Below, one piece after another: positions 8,217 through 17,143 of a stretch of DNA of 64,000 nt. Below the pieces are notes generated by a model. That model had not been told where the DNA came from. It did no database searches and saw only the letters and a program-made list of their open reading frames with translations. The position numbers and the translations under genes were made by a program. Where the stretch lies: contig CBDIQW010000001.1 in NCBI GenBank assembly GCA_965283955.1, positions 2,914,001-2,978,000 on the forward strand. Reading direction: 5' to 3'. Positions within the stretch are counted from its first letter, which is position 1, and the number at the start of each line of letters is the position of its first letter. Source of the DNA: Emticicia sp965283955. GTDB taxonomy: Bacteria > Bacteroidota > Bacteroidia > Cytophagales > Spirosomataceae.

Positions 8217-9080
8217 TTATTTCAATAAAGTTAAATCTAAATCTACCCAGCCATCCGTAGCCTTTAGAGTGAGTTTAGAAATTGTACCATCATTCTTTAG
8301 CTTCGCAAAGGGTTGATATGTTTTTCTTTGCCACTCATATGTAATCTGTGCAACAGTCATATCATTTATTTCTACAAAGAGATTTACATTTTTGAGACCA
8401 ACATTATTTACAGAAGCATAGGCATCATTTATCCGAGTAATCCATTTTCCCGAATTGGTAGTTTTCAACTGTATAAATTTACTATCTATTACCAAAATTC
8501 CGTCAACTGCTGCCTGCTTAGTACTTACAGGGGTATAGGCTTTTGTTCCATATTTATTACATATGTCCTCTAAAAATGCTAATTCATTAGGAGAACCTAT
8601 ATTTATTTTCTCTACAGTTGTGGCTGGGTCAGCATAAATAAGTTTATTTCCATAATAAGTACCATCGGCATTTTTTAGAAAATCAATTGTTTTAAAATCT
8701 GAATAACCTATTTTTTGTAACTGATTTTTTAATAATGTTAAATTTGCAAGCGTTGTCTGTTTACTTGATTGCCATAAATATAGTAAATCTAAATCTCCTT
8801 CAAGTGCTTGTTTTAAAGTTGATTTACCTAAATCCGCTTCTAAGCTACTTAAAATTGCATCATCCCATAATAATCTATCTAACTCATCAAGTACGTGCGT
8901 AGCTAATTTCTGTATATTTGGATAATTGGCATAACGAGAGACAGTTGTTGTGGCTTTTAGCCATTTTTCTCCGTTGGCATCTTCAACAAATTCAATTGTA
9001 CCTGTTTTAAAGTTACTGCCTCTTTCCATGAAATGAACATTTGTCACTTCATCGAGCTTAGTTGTTACTCCTTTAACCAA
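8217..9080 (-). CDS. Orphan toxin cassette B: pre-toxin segment fused to PD-(D/E)XK-like (QxK) tip
   Basis: 287 aa; the first in-frame start is TTG 9080, so the true start is doubtful and the cassette may be silent. Residues ~5-60 repeat the pre-toxin of the TANFOR protein (TKLDEVTNVHFMERG, then EFVEDANGEKW and ANYPNIQKLATHVLDE). A divergent linker follows (~60-165), then a nuclease-like tip with VDGIL near residue 192 and FIQLK near 204, matching the D...QxK variant of the PD-(D/E)XK motif. The tip domain is repeated as a solitary ORF at 7103-7531. The cassette could replace the expressed tip by recombination through the shared pre-toxin DNA. Confidence 0.65.
   Translation of the reverse strand: MVKGVTTKLDEVTNVHFMERGSNFKTGTIEFVEDANGEKWLKATTTVSRYANYPNIQKLATHVLDELDRLLWDDAILSSLEADLGKSTLKQALEGDLDLLYLWQSSKQTTLANLTLLKNQLQKIGYSDFKTIDFLKNADGTYYGNKLIYADPATTVEKINIGSPNELAFLEDICNKYGTKAYTPVSTKQAAVDGILVIDSKFIQLKTTNSGKWITRINDAYASVNNVGLKNVNLFVEINDMTVAQITYEWQRKTYQPFAKLKNDGTISKLTLKATDGWVDLDLTLLK
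8873..9078 (-). repeat. Pre-toxin repeat, copy 2
   Basis: Very high DNA identity with 10667-10912 over the part coding for TTKLDEVTNVHFMERG through NIQKLATHVLDE; it diverges abruptly at both ends. The upstream edge falls at the same point (…GAT/GVTTKLDEV) as in the expressed gene. Confidence 0.8.
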
Positions 9081-9123
9081 ATTTTTAAATTTCTAATCCT
9101 GAAATTTGAAAAACTGTCCAACC

Positions 9124-9557
9124 TTAAGGCTTCATAATTTCTTTTAGTTTTTTCAAAACACCAATATAATTATTTACATAAGTTTCGTTTTCATTTAACC
9201 AATTGTCGTCGTAAAAAGATGAAGGCTCTAAATCACACCATGTTCCTTTTAAATCATTTCTAATGTATTCTATAAACTCTCTTTTGTTTAATACTTTCCA
9301 TCTTTTTTAATGTTAAATCAATCATCTTTATCGCATAATCCAACCTGCTATTTTCTTTATCAATTAATTCTTCATCGAAAAAGAACTTACCATGGGGAAT
9401 ATGAAAATTACTTTTAATATCATCTAAAAATTCATAAAACCATTTCGGATGTTTATATTTCTGAAAGAAATAACTCCATAAACTTTTGTACCCATGAGAT
9501 TAGCCCATTATTGTAGTCAAACTCTTTTCCCTTAAATCTTACCGTTTCCCAGCCCAT
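9124..9557 (-). pseudogene. Degenerate second copy of the immunity gene for toxin A
   Basis: Homologue of the 9697-10128 gene over its whole length. It starts MGWETVRFKGKEFDYNNG and ends GVLKKLKEIMKP. Two one-base insertions break it: one in TTTCTTTCAG near 9450 (premature stop after SEI) and one in an AAA near 9305. Correcting both gives a full ~143-residue protein, with runs such as GKFFFDEELIDKENSRLDYA identical to the intact copy. Either decayed after duplication or two sequencing errors; the tandem context supports decay. Confidence 0.7.
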
Positions 9558-9665
9558 TATTTTGTAATATTTATAAGTTTATTTGTTCCAAATTTATTAA
9601 TAATATAATCCATTGTTTCTGTATATAAAGTGGGTTCTAATTGCTTCATCTTTGTAAGGATCAAA
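9558..9665 (-). pseudogene. Remnant of the 3' end of toxin A
   Basis: About 80 bp nearly identical to the last codons of the toxin at 10128 (coding ETMDYIINKFGTNKLINITK), followed by divergent sequence up to about 9665. With the degenerate immunity copy it shows that a whole tip/immunity unit was duplicated and most of the toxin part was then lost. Confidence 0.7.
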
Positions 9666-9696
9666 ACAATCCCCAAATTTGGAACACTGGCAAACC

Positions 9697-10128
9697 TTAG
9701 GGCTTCATAATTTCTTTTAAACTCTTTAAAACACCAATATAATATTTTTCATAAGTTTCATTTTCTTCTATCCAGTTTTCATCATAAAAAGATTCGGGCT
9801 TTAAGTCACACCAAGAACCTTTTAAACTTTCTCTTATATATTCAATAAACTTTCTTTTGTTAATACTTTCCATCTTTTTTAATGTTAAATCAATCATCTT
9901 TATCGCATAATCCAACCTGCTATTTTCTTTATCAATTAATTCTTCATCGAAAAAGAACTTTCCATGAGCTATATGAAAATTACTACTCAAATCATCTAAT
10001 GCTTCATAAAACCATTCTGGGTGTTCATATTCCCTCAAATATAATTCCATGAATTTCTGTACCTTAGATACAATCTGGTTATTTTCCATGTAATATTTTT
10101 TATTAAAAAAAACTGGTTCTGCTCCCAT
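9697..10128 (-). CDS. Putative immunity protein for the expressed toxin tip A
   Basis: 143 aa; start ATG 10128 overlaps the toxin stop by one base (TAATG), so translation is probably coupled. Rich in charged and aromatic residues, predicted alpha-helical, no signal peptide; family not recognised. It is directly downstream of the toxin domain at the end of the TANFOR gene, the standard position for the cognate immunity gene. A second, broken copy follows at 9124-9557. Confidence 0.65.
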   Translation of the reverse strand: MGAEPVFFNKKYYMENNQIVSKVQKFMELYLREYEHPEWFYEALDDLSSNFHIAHGKFFFDEELIDKENSRLDYAIKMIDLTLKKMESINKRKFIEYIRESLKGSWCDLKPESFYDENWIEENETYEKYYIGVLKSLKEIMKP

Positions 10129-11057
10129 TATTTTGTAATATTTATAAGTTTATTTGTTCCAAATTTATTAATAATATAATCCATTGTTTCTGTATATAAA
10201 GTGGGTTCCAATCGCTTCATATTAGTAAGATTTAAAACAACATAATCAGACTTTATAAAATGTATATCCAACGATTCAAAGAATTTTCTTTTTTGTGACG
10301 GTTTTCTTGCAAATTCGCTAATAGCCATTTCTGCAATTCCACCACCTGTTTCATCAAAAGTTTTTCCTCTGTATGGGCCACTCAAAGAAACCCAATCCCC
10401 TTTTGTTGTATTGTCTATGGCTTTATATCTTTCAAAGTACCCATATCGTTCTTCGATTTCAAAACCAGCCTCTCCTTCTATTATTGACTCCTCACCTTTA
10501 TCAAGGTCTTTACCAAGTTCTTTTATTCTTTCAGATGGATTTGTTTTTCTGGTCTTGATTATTTTTCCAACTTTTTTAACTAATTCAGCATTAGGCTCTT
10601 TGATAAGTTTCCAAACATCTACTAAATCAGCCTCGCTTTCAAAAGCAGTTTTTAGTTCAATATTTCCAGTTAAATCACTTTCTAACTTAGCTAATAAATC
10701 ATCGGCTAAATTATCTACTTCATCTAAAACATGCGTAGCTAATTTCTGTATATTTGGATAATTGGCATAACGAGAGGCTGTTGTTGTTCCTTTTAGCCAC
10801 TTTTCTCCGTTGGCATCTTCAACAAATTCAATTGTACCAGTTTTAAAGTTACTGCCTCTTTCCATGAAATGAACATTTGTCACTTCATCGAGCTTCGTTG
10901 TTGCTCCTGTTCCTGTAAACCAACGCTCTGAGGTATATACACCTTCTTTACTTACAGTAAATAAACTCGTAGTTTGGCCTTCGGCTATTACTTTAACTTC
11001 GGTGGTTGTATGCTCAATTGCTCGTAAAGGTATATTTTTAGGCAGCTTAGGGAGTTT
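10128..11057 (-). CDS. C-terminal pre-toxin and toxin domain A of the TANFOR protein (out of frame with its body)
   Basis: Continuation of the TANFOR gene in the neighbouring frame. It is open from the A6 run at 11055-11060 to the stop at 10128; the first plausible internal start is GTG 10883. It reads KLPKLPKNIPLRAIEHTTTE, a segment ending ERWFTGTGATTKLDEV, the pre-toxin VTNVHFMERGSNFKTG...NYPNIQKLATHVLDE, a helical linker, and a ~115-residue tip beginning near EAGFEIEERYGYFERYKA with GDWVSLSGPYRGKTFDETGG. I do not recognise the tip family; the polar GKTFDETGG motif suggests a nuclease. One extra A in the run fuses this to the body, giving about 2,338 aa. Confidence 0.7.
   Translation of the reverse strand, partial: KLPKLPKNIPLRAIEHTTTEVKVIAEGQTTSLFTVSKEGVYTSERWFTGTGATTKLDEVTNVHFMERGSNFKTGTIEFVEDANGEKWLKGTTTASRYANYPNIQKLATHVLDEVDNLADDLLAKLESDLTGNIELKTAFESEADLVDVWKLIKEPNAELVKKVGKIIKTRKTNPSERIKELGKDLDKGEESIIEGEAGFEIEERYGYFERYKAIDNTTKGDWVSLSGPYRGKTFDETGGGIAEMAISEFARKPSQKRKFFESLDIHFIKSDYVVLNLTNMKRLEPTLYTETMDYIINKFGTNKLINITK
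10667..10912 (-). repeat. Pre-toxin repeat, copy 1 (expressed locus)
   Basis: Reference copy of the ~200-bp segment found again at 8873-9078 and, truncated, at 4737-4913. It codes from GATTKLDEV to about LESDLTGN. All three copies are on the same strand and each is followed by a different toxin tip. Confidence 0.8.
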
Positions 11058-14000
11058 TTTAGGGTATTTACTCCTACTTCGGCGGGGCTTGCTCCACCAG
11101 CAGTAGCAAATATACTACCTACTTCAAACATCCGCTTGCCGATAGCATAGTTCTGTAAATCGTTTAGCGTGCCTACATTGCCTAAATCTTTGGCAAAAGT
11201 CTCAACGTATTTATCAATATTGGCATGGAGTGCATCAAACCCACTCACCCATTTATCCCAGTTTAATACAATATCGGCATATATGGGTACTTTTTTCTTG
11301 AATTTTATGTATTCTTCACAAGCATTAATGTCTTCGGCAAGTGTTTCTATTTGTTCGTTTTTCCATTTATCAACCACAAAATTGATAAGCTCACTATCAT
11401 AATCAAGCTTGCGTATCTCATCTTCGAGTTTGTCTATTTTCTTGATATTATCCCACAAGTCGTCTTCACAGGTAATTCCCAATAGATAATCACGAAGTAG
11501 GTCGTCTATATTACTAAGTGGCATTACGAATTTGCCAAATTGCCCAAAACTTACCCCTGTCCGATAGGTTTCATCAATAACACCCGCCAATTGTGCAAAG
11601 TTGGGGTTTCCAACTCCTTTCCAAAAACACTCAGGCACTATTCCGTTGTCATAGGCTCTCAGTTGAGTTGTGGTACATTTATGTAGAGTGTTCCAATATG
11701 ATTCAAAAGAATCTAAGAAATTAGGCTGTAATTCGGCGAGTGTATTCTCTAAAAATGGTTGATATGGTTTAAATTCATAATATTGGGAGGCAGGCAAAAG
11801 CCAACCACCTTTGGCATTCAAATCATCGGTCAGATACTTGCCATTTTCATCTTTATTGATGCTTGGCAGAATACTAATATCATAAAAGCCCGCAAAACCG
11901 TTACTACCGTCATAAACTAAAGGCTTATACTCTTTTCCATTGATGATGTAATTACCTGCGGTATTCCTTACCACATCTACATAAAAGCTTACCAGATAAT
12001 TACCTATTTTGTAGGTCTTAGTAGTTGTTTTTGTATCAGGGTCTGGTAAGTCAATGATGTATTTCTTACCAAGATAGTCTTGTAATAATTTCTCATTTAC
12101 TTCTGGCGAAGTCTTAGTCTTCTCATTATAATCCTTTATAAGAATATCTCCCTCGTATGAGTTTGCTAATAATTCGGCTGCATTTCCAAAATCACATTCA
12201 TCGGCATTACCGTTTACAATTGCATTAATTATCGCCTCTTTATTAGCCGGGAGCTGGTAAGTGCCAACTGTTTTCAACCCTGATTCGAGTTTTGGTAAGA
12301 ATTGTGCTACTTTATCAGCTGAAACTTTTCCATCTTTATCTTTTAACAAATTAATATCAGCACATAATAGGCCTGCAATATATCCTGCCATTGCCTGCTT
12401 AAGTTGTATTTTTGTTTCGCTGCAAGTAGAAGTAGTTGCATAGGCAACTCTTCCCCCGGCAACAGGAGTCTCAGATGGAGTATCATTGGTTGCGTTAATT
12501 TTAGGTTTTATTGTATAACTTAAAGAACAATCGACCCCATCAATACTACAAATTGCTTTATAGGTAGTTATTGTATTAGTTACACGTACACCAATGCCAC
12601 CTCGTTCGTTTTCTTCAATTCCATAATAGTTAAAACCTGTACCTTCGTTTTTATACCAACTTACAGTAACTGGACATGAAACATTTGGTACTAAATCAAT
12701 AATGTCATTGATAGGCCATGATTCCTCTTTTGTTGTATTCTGCCAACCTTCACAATCAAAAGCAGTTACCCCAATAAATGCAGAACAGGTACTGCCACAT
12801 TTAACGGTATAATAAGTAACTCGGTCATTTTGTTTTGTTTTTATGGAGGTGTTAATACTATACTGGTTGTCCCAAGACCAGATAGGAGTTGTACTACAAC
12901 CCACCACCTCCAACCTTATTTCTTGTCCAGGTTTTACGACAGGAAAGCCATAATAAGGCTTTTTATCGGTTGCATTTTTATAAAAATTAATACCAAAATT
13001 TTTAGGACATGTGCCTTGTGTACCTGCTAATACAGCACCAGAACCCGTCAATTGAACATTAATAGTGACCGTTTTGGTAGCCTCAAAGTCTTCACCCTTA
13101 CATGTAGCTTGAAATGTTTTTGGAGGGCTAACATTTACCGTTCTTACAGCTTGCCCTTGAGCTTCTCCATCAGACCAAAATACACTTCCACCAATACATC
13201 CAGCAGTTGTAAGGGTAACAGGTTGGGTTTTCCCAAAAGGAATCTGTGTTTTTGAAGCCGTTAACTGGAAATTTCTTAGTGTGGCATTAATCGGTACTTC
13301 TATCACAGAGGGAGAAAATCCTACTTTATTACATGTAGCAATAAATGTAGTTGCGTTAATTAAAATTATGGAAGCATCTGTTGGTGATAAATTACTAATT
13401 ATTGTTCCTGTACTTTTGTTGTTCCAAATGACTTTCCCGTTTGTACAGCCATCACCAATTAATTTAACGGTATTAGACTCACCCTTAAAGATAGTCGTTG
13501 GAGTAGCTTTAGGTTTAAAGTCTTCACAAACAATTTCTGGAGCTAAAAACTTATCAACTTTTATGTTTTGAGTTGCTTTTTTATCCATACATACAGCTTC
13601 ATAGGTAACATTTGTGACTGGTTGTACGATAATGGAGTTTCCTTCTTCTCCTGTACTCCATTTGACCTTATCACCACAACCTTGTGCTGTAAGTGTGATG
13701 TTTTCAGCAATTTTATATGAGTTTTTTAAAGGCTGGGCTAAAATCTTAAATGGATTTACATTTAATTTAACTACATCACCACAGGGTGTTAAAGGAGTCC
13801 TGCTACATAATGCAACATACGTAAGGGTTTCAGTAGGTTTAACGGTAATTATTGTTCCTGTTTTTCCATTATTCCAATTGACAGTAGTGGGACAACCTGT
13901 CGCCTTTAGCGTAATTTCTTCTCCAATATTTATATTGTTTGTTTTAGAACTACTCACGGAAAAAGGTACTCCAAAATAATTTTCACATGGCAAATAGACA

Positions 14001-17000
14001 TCTACCGTTACTTCACTTTTACAAGTTTTTGTGTAAGTGGTATTATATCCACAAAAACCACCATACTGAGTTGTACAACTCAGGATAAAAGTAGTTTTGC
14101 TATTGATTGCCATATCTGAATAGGCAGACCCAAAATTGCCATTTGCATTTATAAAACTTAGAGAACCAGTTGCATTATATGGGCAAGAGCTTAATAAGAG
14201 AACTTTGTCTCCTTTTTTTACAATATTGGAGGGAGTTGTAAGTTTGGTCTCAGTAGTACATTCTGGCTGGGTGACATTAACTGTAATAGGGTCTGATTGA
14301 CACCCATCATTACTACAAATGCCGACATACACACTACTTTTAGAGGGGCAAAAAGAAGGACTTGATTCATTAATATCGGTTGTAGATGACTTCCAAGTTA
14401 CGGAACCATTGCATCCTGTTAGTTGTAATGTTATCCCATCTCCACTAATTATTGAGATAGAGTTGGTTGTCCAAATATTTTTGAATTGTGTTCTATCGTA
14501 GTAAAGTACTCTTGCAATTGCCTTACAGGTATTAAAATTACCCAAAGTTGCATCGCTTGTTAGATTGTTACCCACTGCAACTAATTCATAATCATATAAT
14601 TGTTCGGAATCTAAATCTTCTAATTTTATGGTATTTCTGTTTACTATTGGAATAAACTTTTCCAACCCAACTTTATCTCTATATACTAATCTATAACTTT
14701 CATGTAACTTATTCTTATCCCATGATAGTTTAAGGGAGTTTTTGTCAAGTTGTACAATTTTAACATTTTCAGGTTTGGGCAATATATTTTTAAGTGTACT
14801 GAATTTTCCATTTAGGTAAGTATCTTCTAATTTACTGCCGATGTATGCATCAATTTTAAACTCGTAATTACTATTTTCCTGTAGTTTTTTAAGGTATAAA
14901 CTATTTTTACTATCTACTGTCTCTATTAATTCCCCTCCATTGGGAGTTTTGTAGCTGATTACATATTTAGTAAATCTTGGGTCACCCTCCCAAACAATAG
15001 TTGATTGATTAGTCCCTATGTCAGCAACAATTACATTTTGTATTCTTGGCGGTTTAGGCGTGTTTTTTTGCTGCAATACCTTTATTTTCTCAATAATGGC
15101 ATCAATCTTTGCTTTTAAATCAGGAATAGTTGGGTAGCTCGTTCCGCCTTCAATATTTTGTTTATCAGCATTGAGTTGGGTTAAGATAGCGGTCATATCG
15201 CCCAGAATTTCGCCTATTTTAGGGTCAGTTTCTCCCGAACCAAATACCTCCGAAAACTTGTCTTTCCAAGTACCAATAGCCACTTCAACTCCTTTGGTAT
15301 AAGTCAGCAAGTCCTGTTTTTCTTGTGGCGTAGCCGTTCCTTTACTTGCTATTTCGCTACCTTTTTCTTGGTATTTTTTTATGGCTACCTCCAAATCTCC
15401 ATGAAAAACCGTAGGTTCAGTGAGTTTGATAATCTCGGCAATTGTTTTGACTTGCTCATTTTGTAAGTCAGCATTGCTGATTGGGCGAGTGCGGAAGTAA
15501 TCGCCCACCTCATATACGCAGCCACCTTGTGTACCTGCTTCGCCTTTTTTGGCTTTGATTCCAGAAAATTCAACTGCCATGAAAGCGTTATCTAAAAAGG
15601 GTAGCCTTACAAGACCCTTACCCGAAAAGGGACTACTTCCATTGGTTGCAGTTACTAAAATAGCGTAATCGTAAATACCCAATACATCACCTACCGCAAG
15701 AGCATCTAATTCAATCGTACCTGTAATGGCAGGAGCATCTGGATGATTAGGACTACATTCAGCATAAGCATCGGCATCCATCACACATTTTGGTTTGATG
15801 ATTTTGTTGAAAATGCCCTCTAAAGTCTCCACAGGTCTTGTCGTGCCATCGGAATTGAGTGTTACGCCAATGGTGTAAGGGTCAAGAATAGCTGGGTCAA
15901 GTTCTTCCAATGCTTCATCAAATTCCGAATCATTAATCTTAAATGTGACAGGGTCAGTACTTGGGTCACCTGAAGGGAGCAAATCTCCTGCACGTAGGGC
16001 GGTCATGGTATGGGTATTTTCCCCACAAGCCGAACTTAGCTTAAACTCATAGTCTGTTTTATCTTTCAATCCACTAATGACCGCACTGTTACCATTGAAA
16101 GGTACAGAATTCCAAATCTTAGCATCTGAGGTTTTATACCAAGCTGTGATGGGATAAGTCTCAGCATCTTCGGCAGTGGCTTCACAGGTCAACTCTACTC
16201 TTCCTTTGCCAATTGGGTTAATCACCATACCTTCGGGGGCTATGCAGGGCTTACCGTAGCTAAAAGTAACCACTTGACTTTTTCCCTCATTTTCATAATC
16301 ATCTGCATTCGTATCATCTAATTCTTGCACCTGAACGGCATAACGTTTGCCTTTCTCGAAAGGAATATTCCCTGCTCCGTAATTAAAATATGGTGTAGTT
16401 CTCGTAATTTCAATGGGTTGAATTCCACTATTGGCTACCACATTCGGGTCATCATCGTCATCGGGCGGCGTTCCGCTGAGGGGGTAAATTCTAAGTTTAT
16501 AGGTTTTTCCTTGGGCGGCATTCAATGATGCCGTACTGCGGCTTGTCCAAGAAAACAAAACATTTTGAGGGGTTGTAACGGGTAAAATCGCTCCATCCTG
16601 CGGAATATTAATAATGGGCGGATAGTTTTTGAATACATTCATCAAGGCCATTCCCGTATTAGATACTTGTCTGTTTCGGTCAACTTCGTAGGCTTCGACC
16701 GTCCAAGTATAAAGACCTTCAGGCAAACGTCCACCATTATATAAAGCACTGATGTCCACACCATCCACAACTATATTAGAGATATTGAAATACTCAGCTA
16801 AATCACTGGTGGTCAGCATTCTTGATTCTCCAGGAAGTAATTTAATTGTCTGACTTGGAATAAAGCCATCTATGGTACGAATATCTACCCCAACGCCCGA
16901 CAAACGGATTTTTAAATAAACATCCACCGAAGGTTTGGTCAGGTCTTTGAGTAATAAATGCACCTTGAACATATCATTACTGGTACTAATCTCCGACCAT

Positions 17001-17143
17001 TTTAGAGAGTAGCTTGGCTTGATAATGGGAGTGCAAGTAACGGGGTAGTTTTGACTCAAAGCTCTTGTGGATAGCAGAAACAAGACCATAGTCAAACTTC
17101 TACCCAATAGTCTTGTGATGGATTTGTAGTAAAGAGAAATCAT
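10988..17143 (-). CDS. TANFOR-domain surface protein, body of a polymorphic toxin
   Basis: 2,051 aa with a Sec signal (cleavage after ...STRALSQ). Residues ~32-175 fit the TANFOR domain (YPVTCTPIIKPSYSLKWSE ... RLPEGLYTWTVEAYEVDRN). An Ig-like stretch follows (PPIINIPQDGAILPVTTP), then fibronectin type III-like segments (~300-390, ~695-875). About eight Cys-containing repeats follow (~890-1560; pattern VxWxxGxxGxxIxVxPxxxxTYxAxC), then a ~450-residue Cys-poor helical C-part. The frame ends 23 codons after an A6 run (11055-11060); one more A would join it to the pre-toxin/toxin domain downstream. No T9SS C-terminal domain is seen. Likely a secreted, contact-acting toxin; the route is unknown. 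Confidence 0.8.
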   Translation of the reverse strand: MISLYYKSITRLLGRSLTMVLFLLSTRALSQNYPVTCTPIIKPSYSLKWSEISTSNDMFKVHLLLKDLTKPSVDVYLKIRLSGVGVDIRTIDGFIPSQTIKLLPGESRMLTTSDLAEYFNISNIVVDGVDISALYNGGRLPEGLYTWTVEAYEVDRNRQVSNTGMALMNVFKNYPPIINIPQDGAILPVTTPQNVLFSWTSRSTASLNAAQGKTYKLRIYPLSGTPPDDDDDPNVVANSGIQPIEITRTTPYFNYGAGNIPFEKGKRYAVQVQELDDTNADDYENEGKSQVVTFSYGKPCIAPEGMVINPIGKGRVELTCEATAEDAETYPITAWYKTSDAKIWNSVPFNGNSAVISGLKDKTDYEFKLSSACGENTHTMTALRAGDLLPSGDPSTDPVTFKINDSEFDEALEELDPAILDPYTIGVTLNSDGTTRPVETLEGIFNKIIKPKCVMDADAYAECSPNHPDAPAITGTIELDALAVGDVLGIYDYAILVTATNGSSPFSGKGLVRLPFLDNAFMAVEFSGIKAKKGEAGTQGGCVYEVGDYFRTRPISNADLQNEQVKTIAEIIKLTEPTVFHGDLEVAIKKYQEKGSEIASKGTATPQEKQDLLTYTKGVEVAIGTWKDKFSEVFGSGETDPKIGEILGDMTAILTQLNADKQNIEGGTSYPTIPDLKAKIDAIIEKIKVLQQKNTPKPPRIQNVIVADIGTNQSTIVWEGDPRFTKYVISYKTPNGGELIETVDSKNSLYLKKLQENSNYEFKIDAYIGSKLEDTYLNGKFSTLKNILPKPENVKIVQLDKNSLKLSWDKNKLHESYRLVYRDKVGLEKFIPIVNRNTIKLEDLDSEQLYDYELVAVGNNLTSDATLGNFNTCKAIARVLYYDRTQFKNIWTTNSISIISGDGITLQLTGCNGSVTWKSSTTDINESSPSFCPSKSSVYVGICSNDGCQSDPITVNVTQPECTTETKLTTPSNIVKKGDKVLLLSSCPYNATGSLSFINANGNFGSAYSDMAINSKTTFILSCTTQYGGFCGYNTTYTKTCKSEVTVDVYLPCENYFGVPFSVSSSKTNNINIGEEITLKATGCPTTVNWNNGKTGTIITVKPTETLTYVALCSRTPLTPCGDVVKLNVNPFKILAQPLKNSYKIAENITLTAQGCGDKVKWSTGEEGNSIIVQPVTNVTYEAVCMDKKATQNIKVDKFLAPEIVCEDFKPKATPTTIFKGESNTVKLIGDGCTNGKVIWNNKSTGTIISNLSPTDASIILINATTFIATCNKVGFSPSVIEVPINATLRNFQLTASKTQIPFGKTQPVTLTTAGCIGGSVFWSDGEAQGQAVRTVNVSPPKTFQATCKGEDFEATKTVTINVQLTGSGAVLAGTQGTCPKNFGINFYKNATDKKPYYGFPVVKPGQEIRLEVVGCSTTPIWSWDNQYSINTSIKTKQNDRVTYYTVKCGSTCSAFIGVTAFDCEGWQNTTKEESWPINDIIDLVPNVSCPVTVSWYKNEGTGFNYYGIEENERGGIGVRVTNTITTYKAICSIDGVDCSLSYTIKPKINATNDTPSETPVAGGRVAYATTSTCSETKIQLKQAMAGYIAGLLCADINLLKDKDGKVSADKVAQFLPKLESGLKTVGTYQLPANKEAIINAIVNGNADECDFGNAAELLANSYEGDILIKDYNEKTKTSPEVNEKLLQDYLGKKYIIDLPDPDTKTTTKTYKIGNYLVSFYVDVVRNTAGNYIINGKEYKPLVYDGSNGFAGFYDISILPSINKDENGKYLTDDLNAKGGWLLPASQYYEFKPYQPFLENTLAELQPNFLDSFESYWNTLHKCTTTQLRAYDNGIVPECFWKGVGNPNFAQLAGVIDETYRTGVSFGQFGKFVMPLSNIDDLLRDYLLGITCEDDLWDNIKKIDKLEDEIRKLDYDSELINFVVDKWKNEQIETLAEDINACEEYIKFKKKVPIYADIVLNWDKWVSGFDALHANIDKYVETFAKDLGNVGTLNDLQNYAIGKRMFEVGSIFATAGGASPAEVGVNTLKNSLSCLKIYLYEQLSIQPPKLK

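Noticed and set aside
10373..10761. Plus-strand open frames opposite toxin A and cassette D
   Set aside because: Antisense shadows; the minus-strand reading has clear homology between copies while the antisense reading only mirrors it.
12830..13979. Several plus-strand frames of 66-121 codons opposite the TANFOR gene
   Set aside because: Shadows of the Cys-rich repeats in the minus-strand gene; codon use and lack of starts argue against coding.
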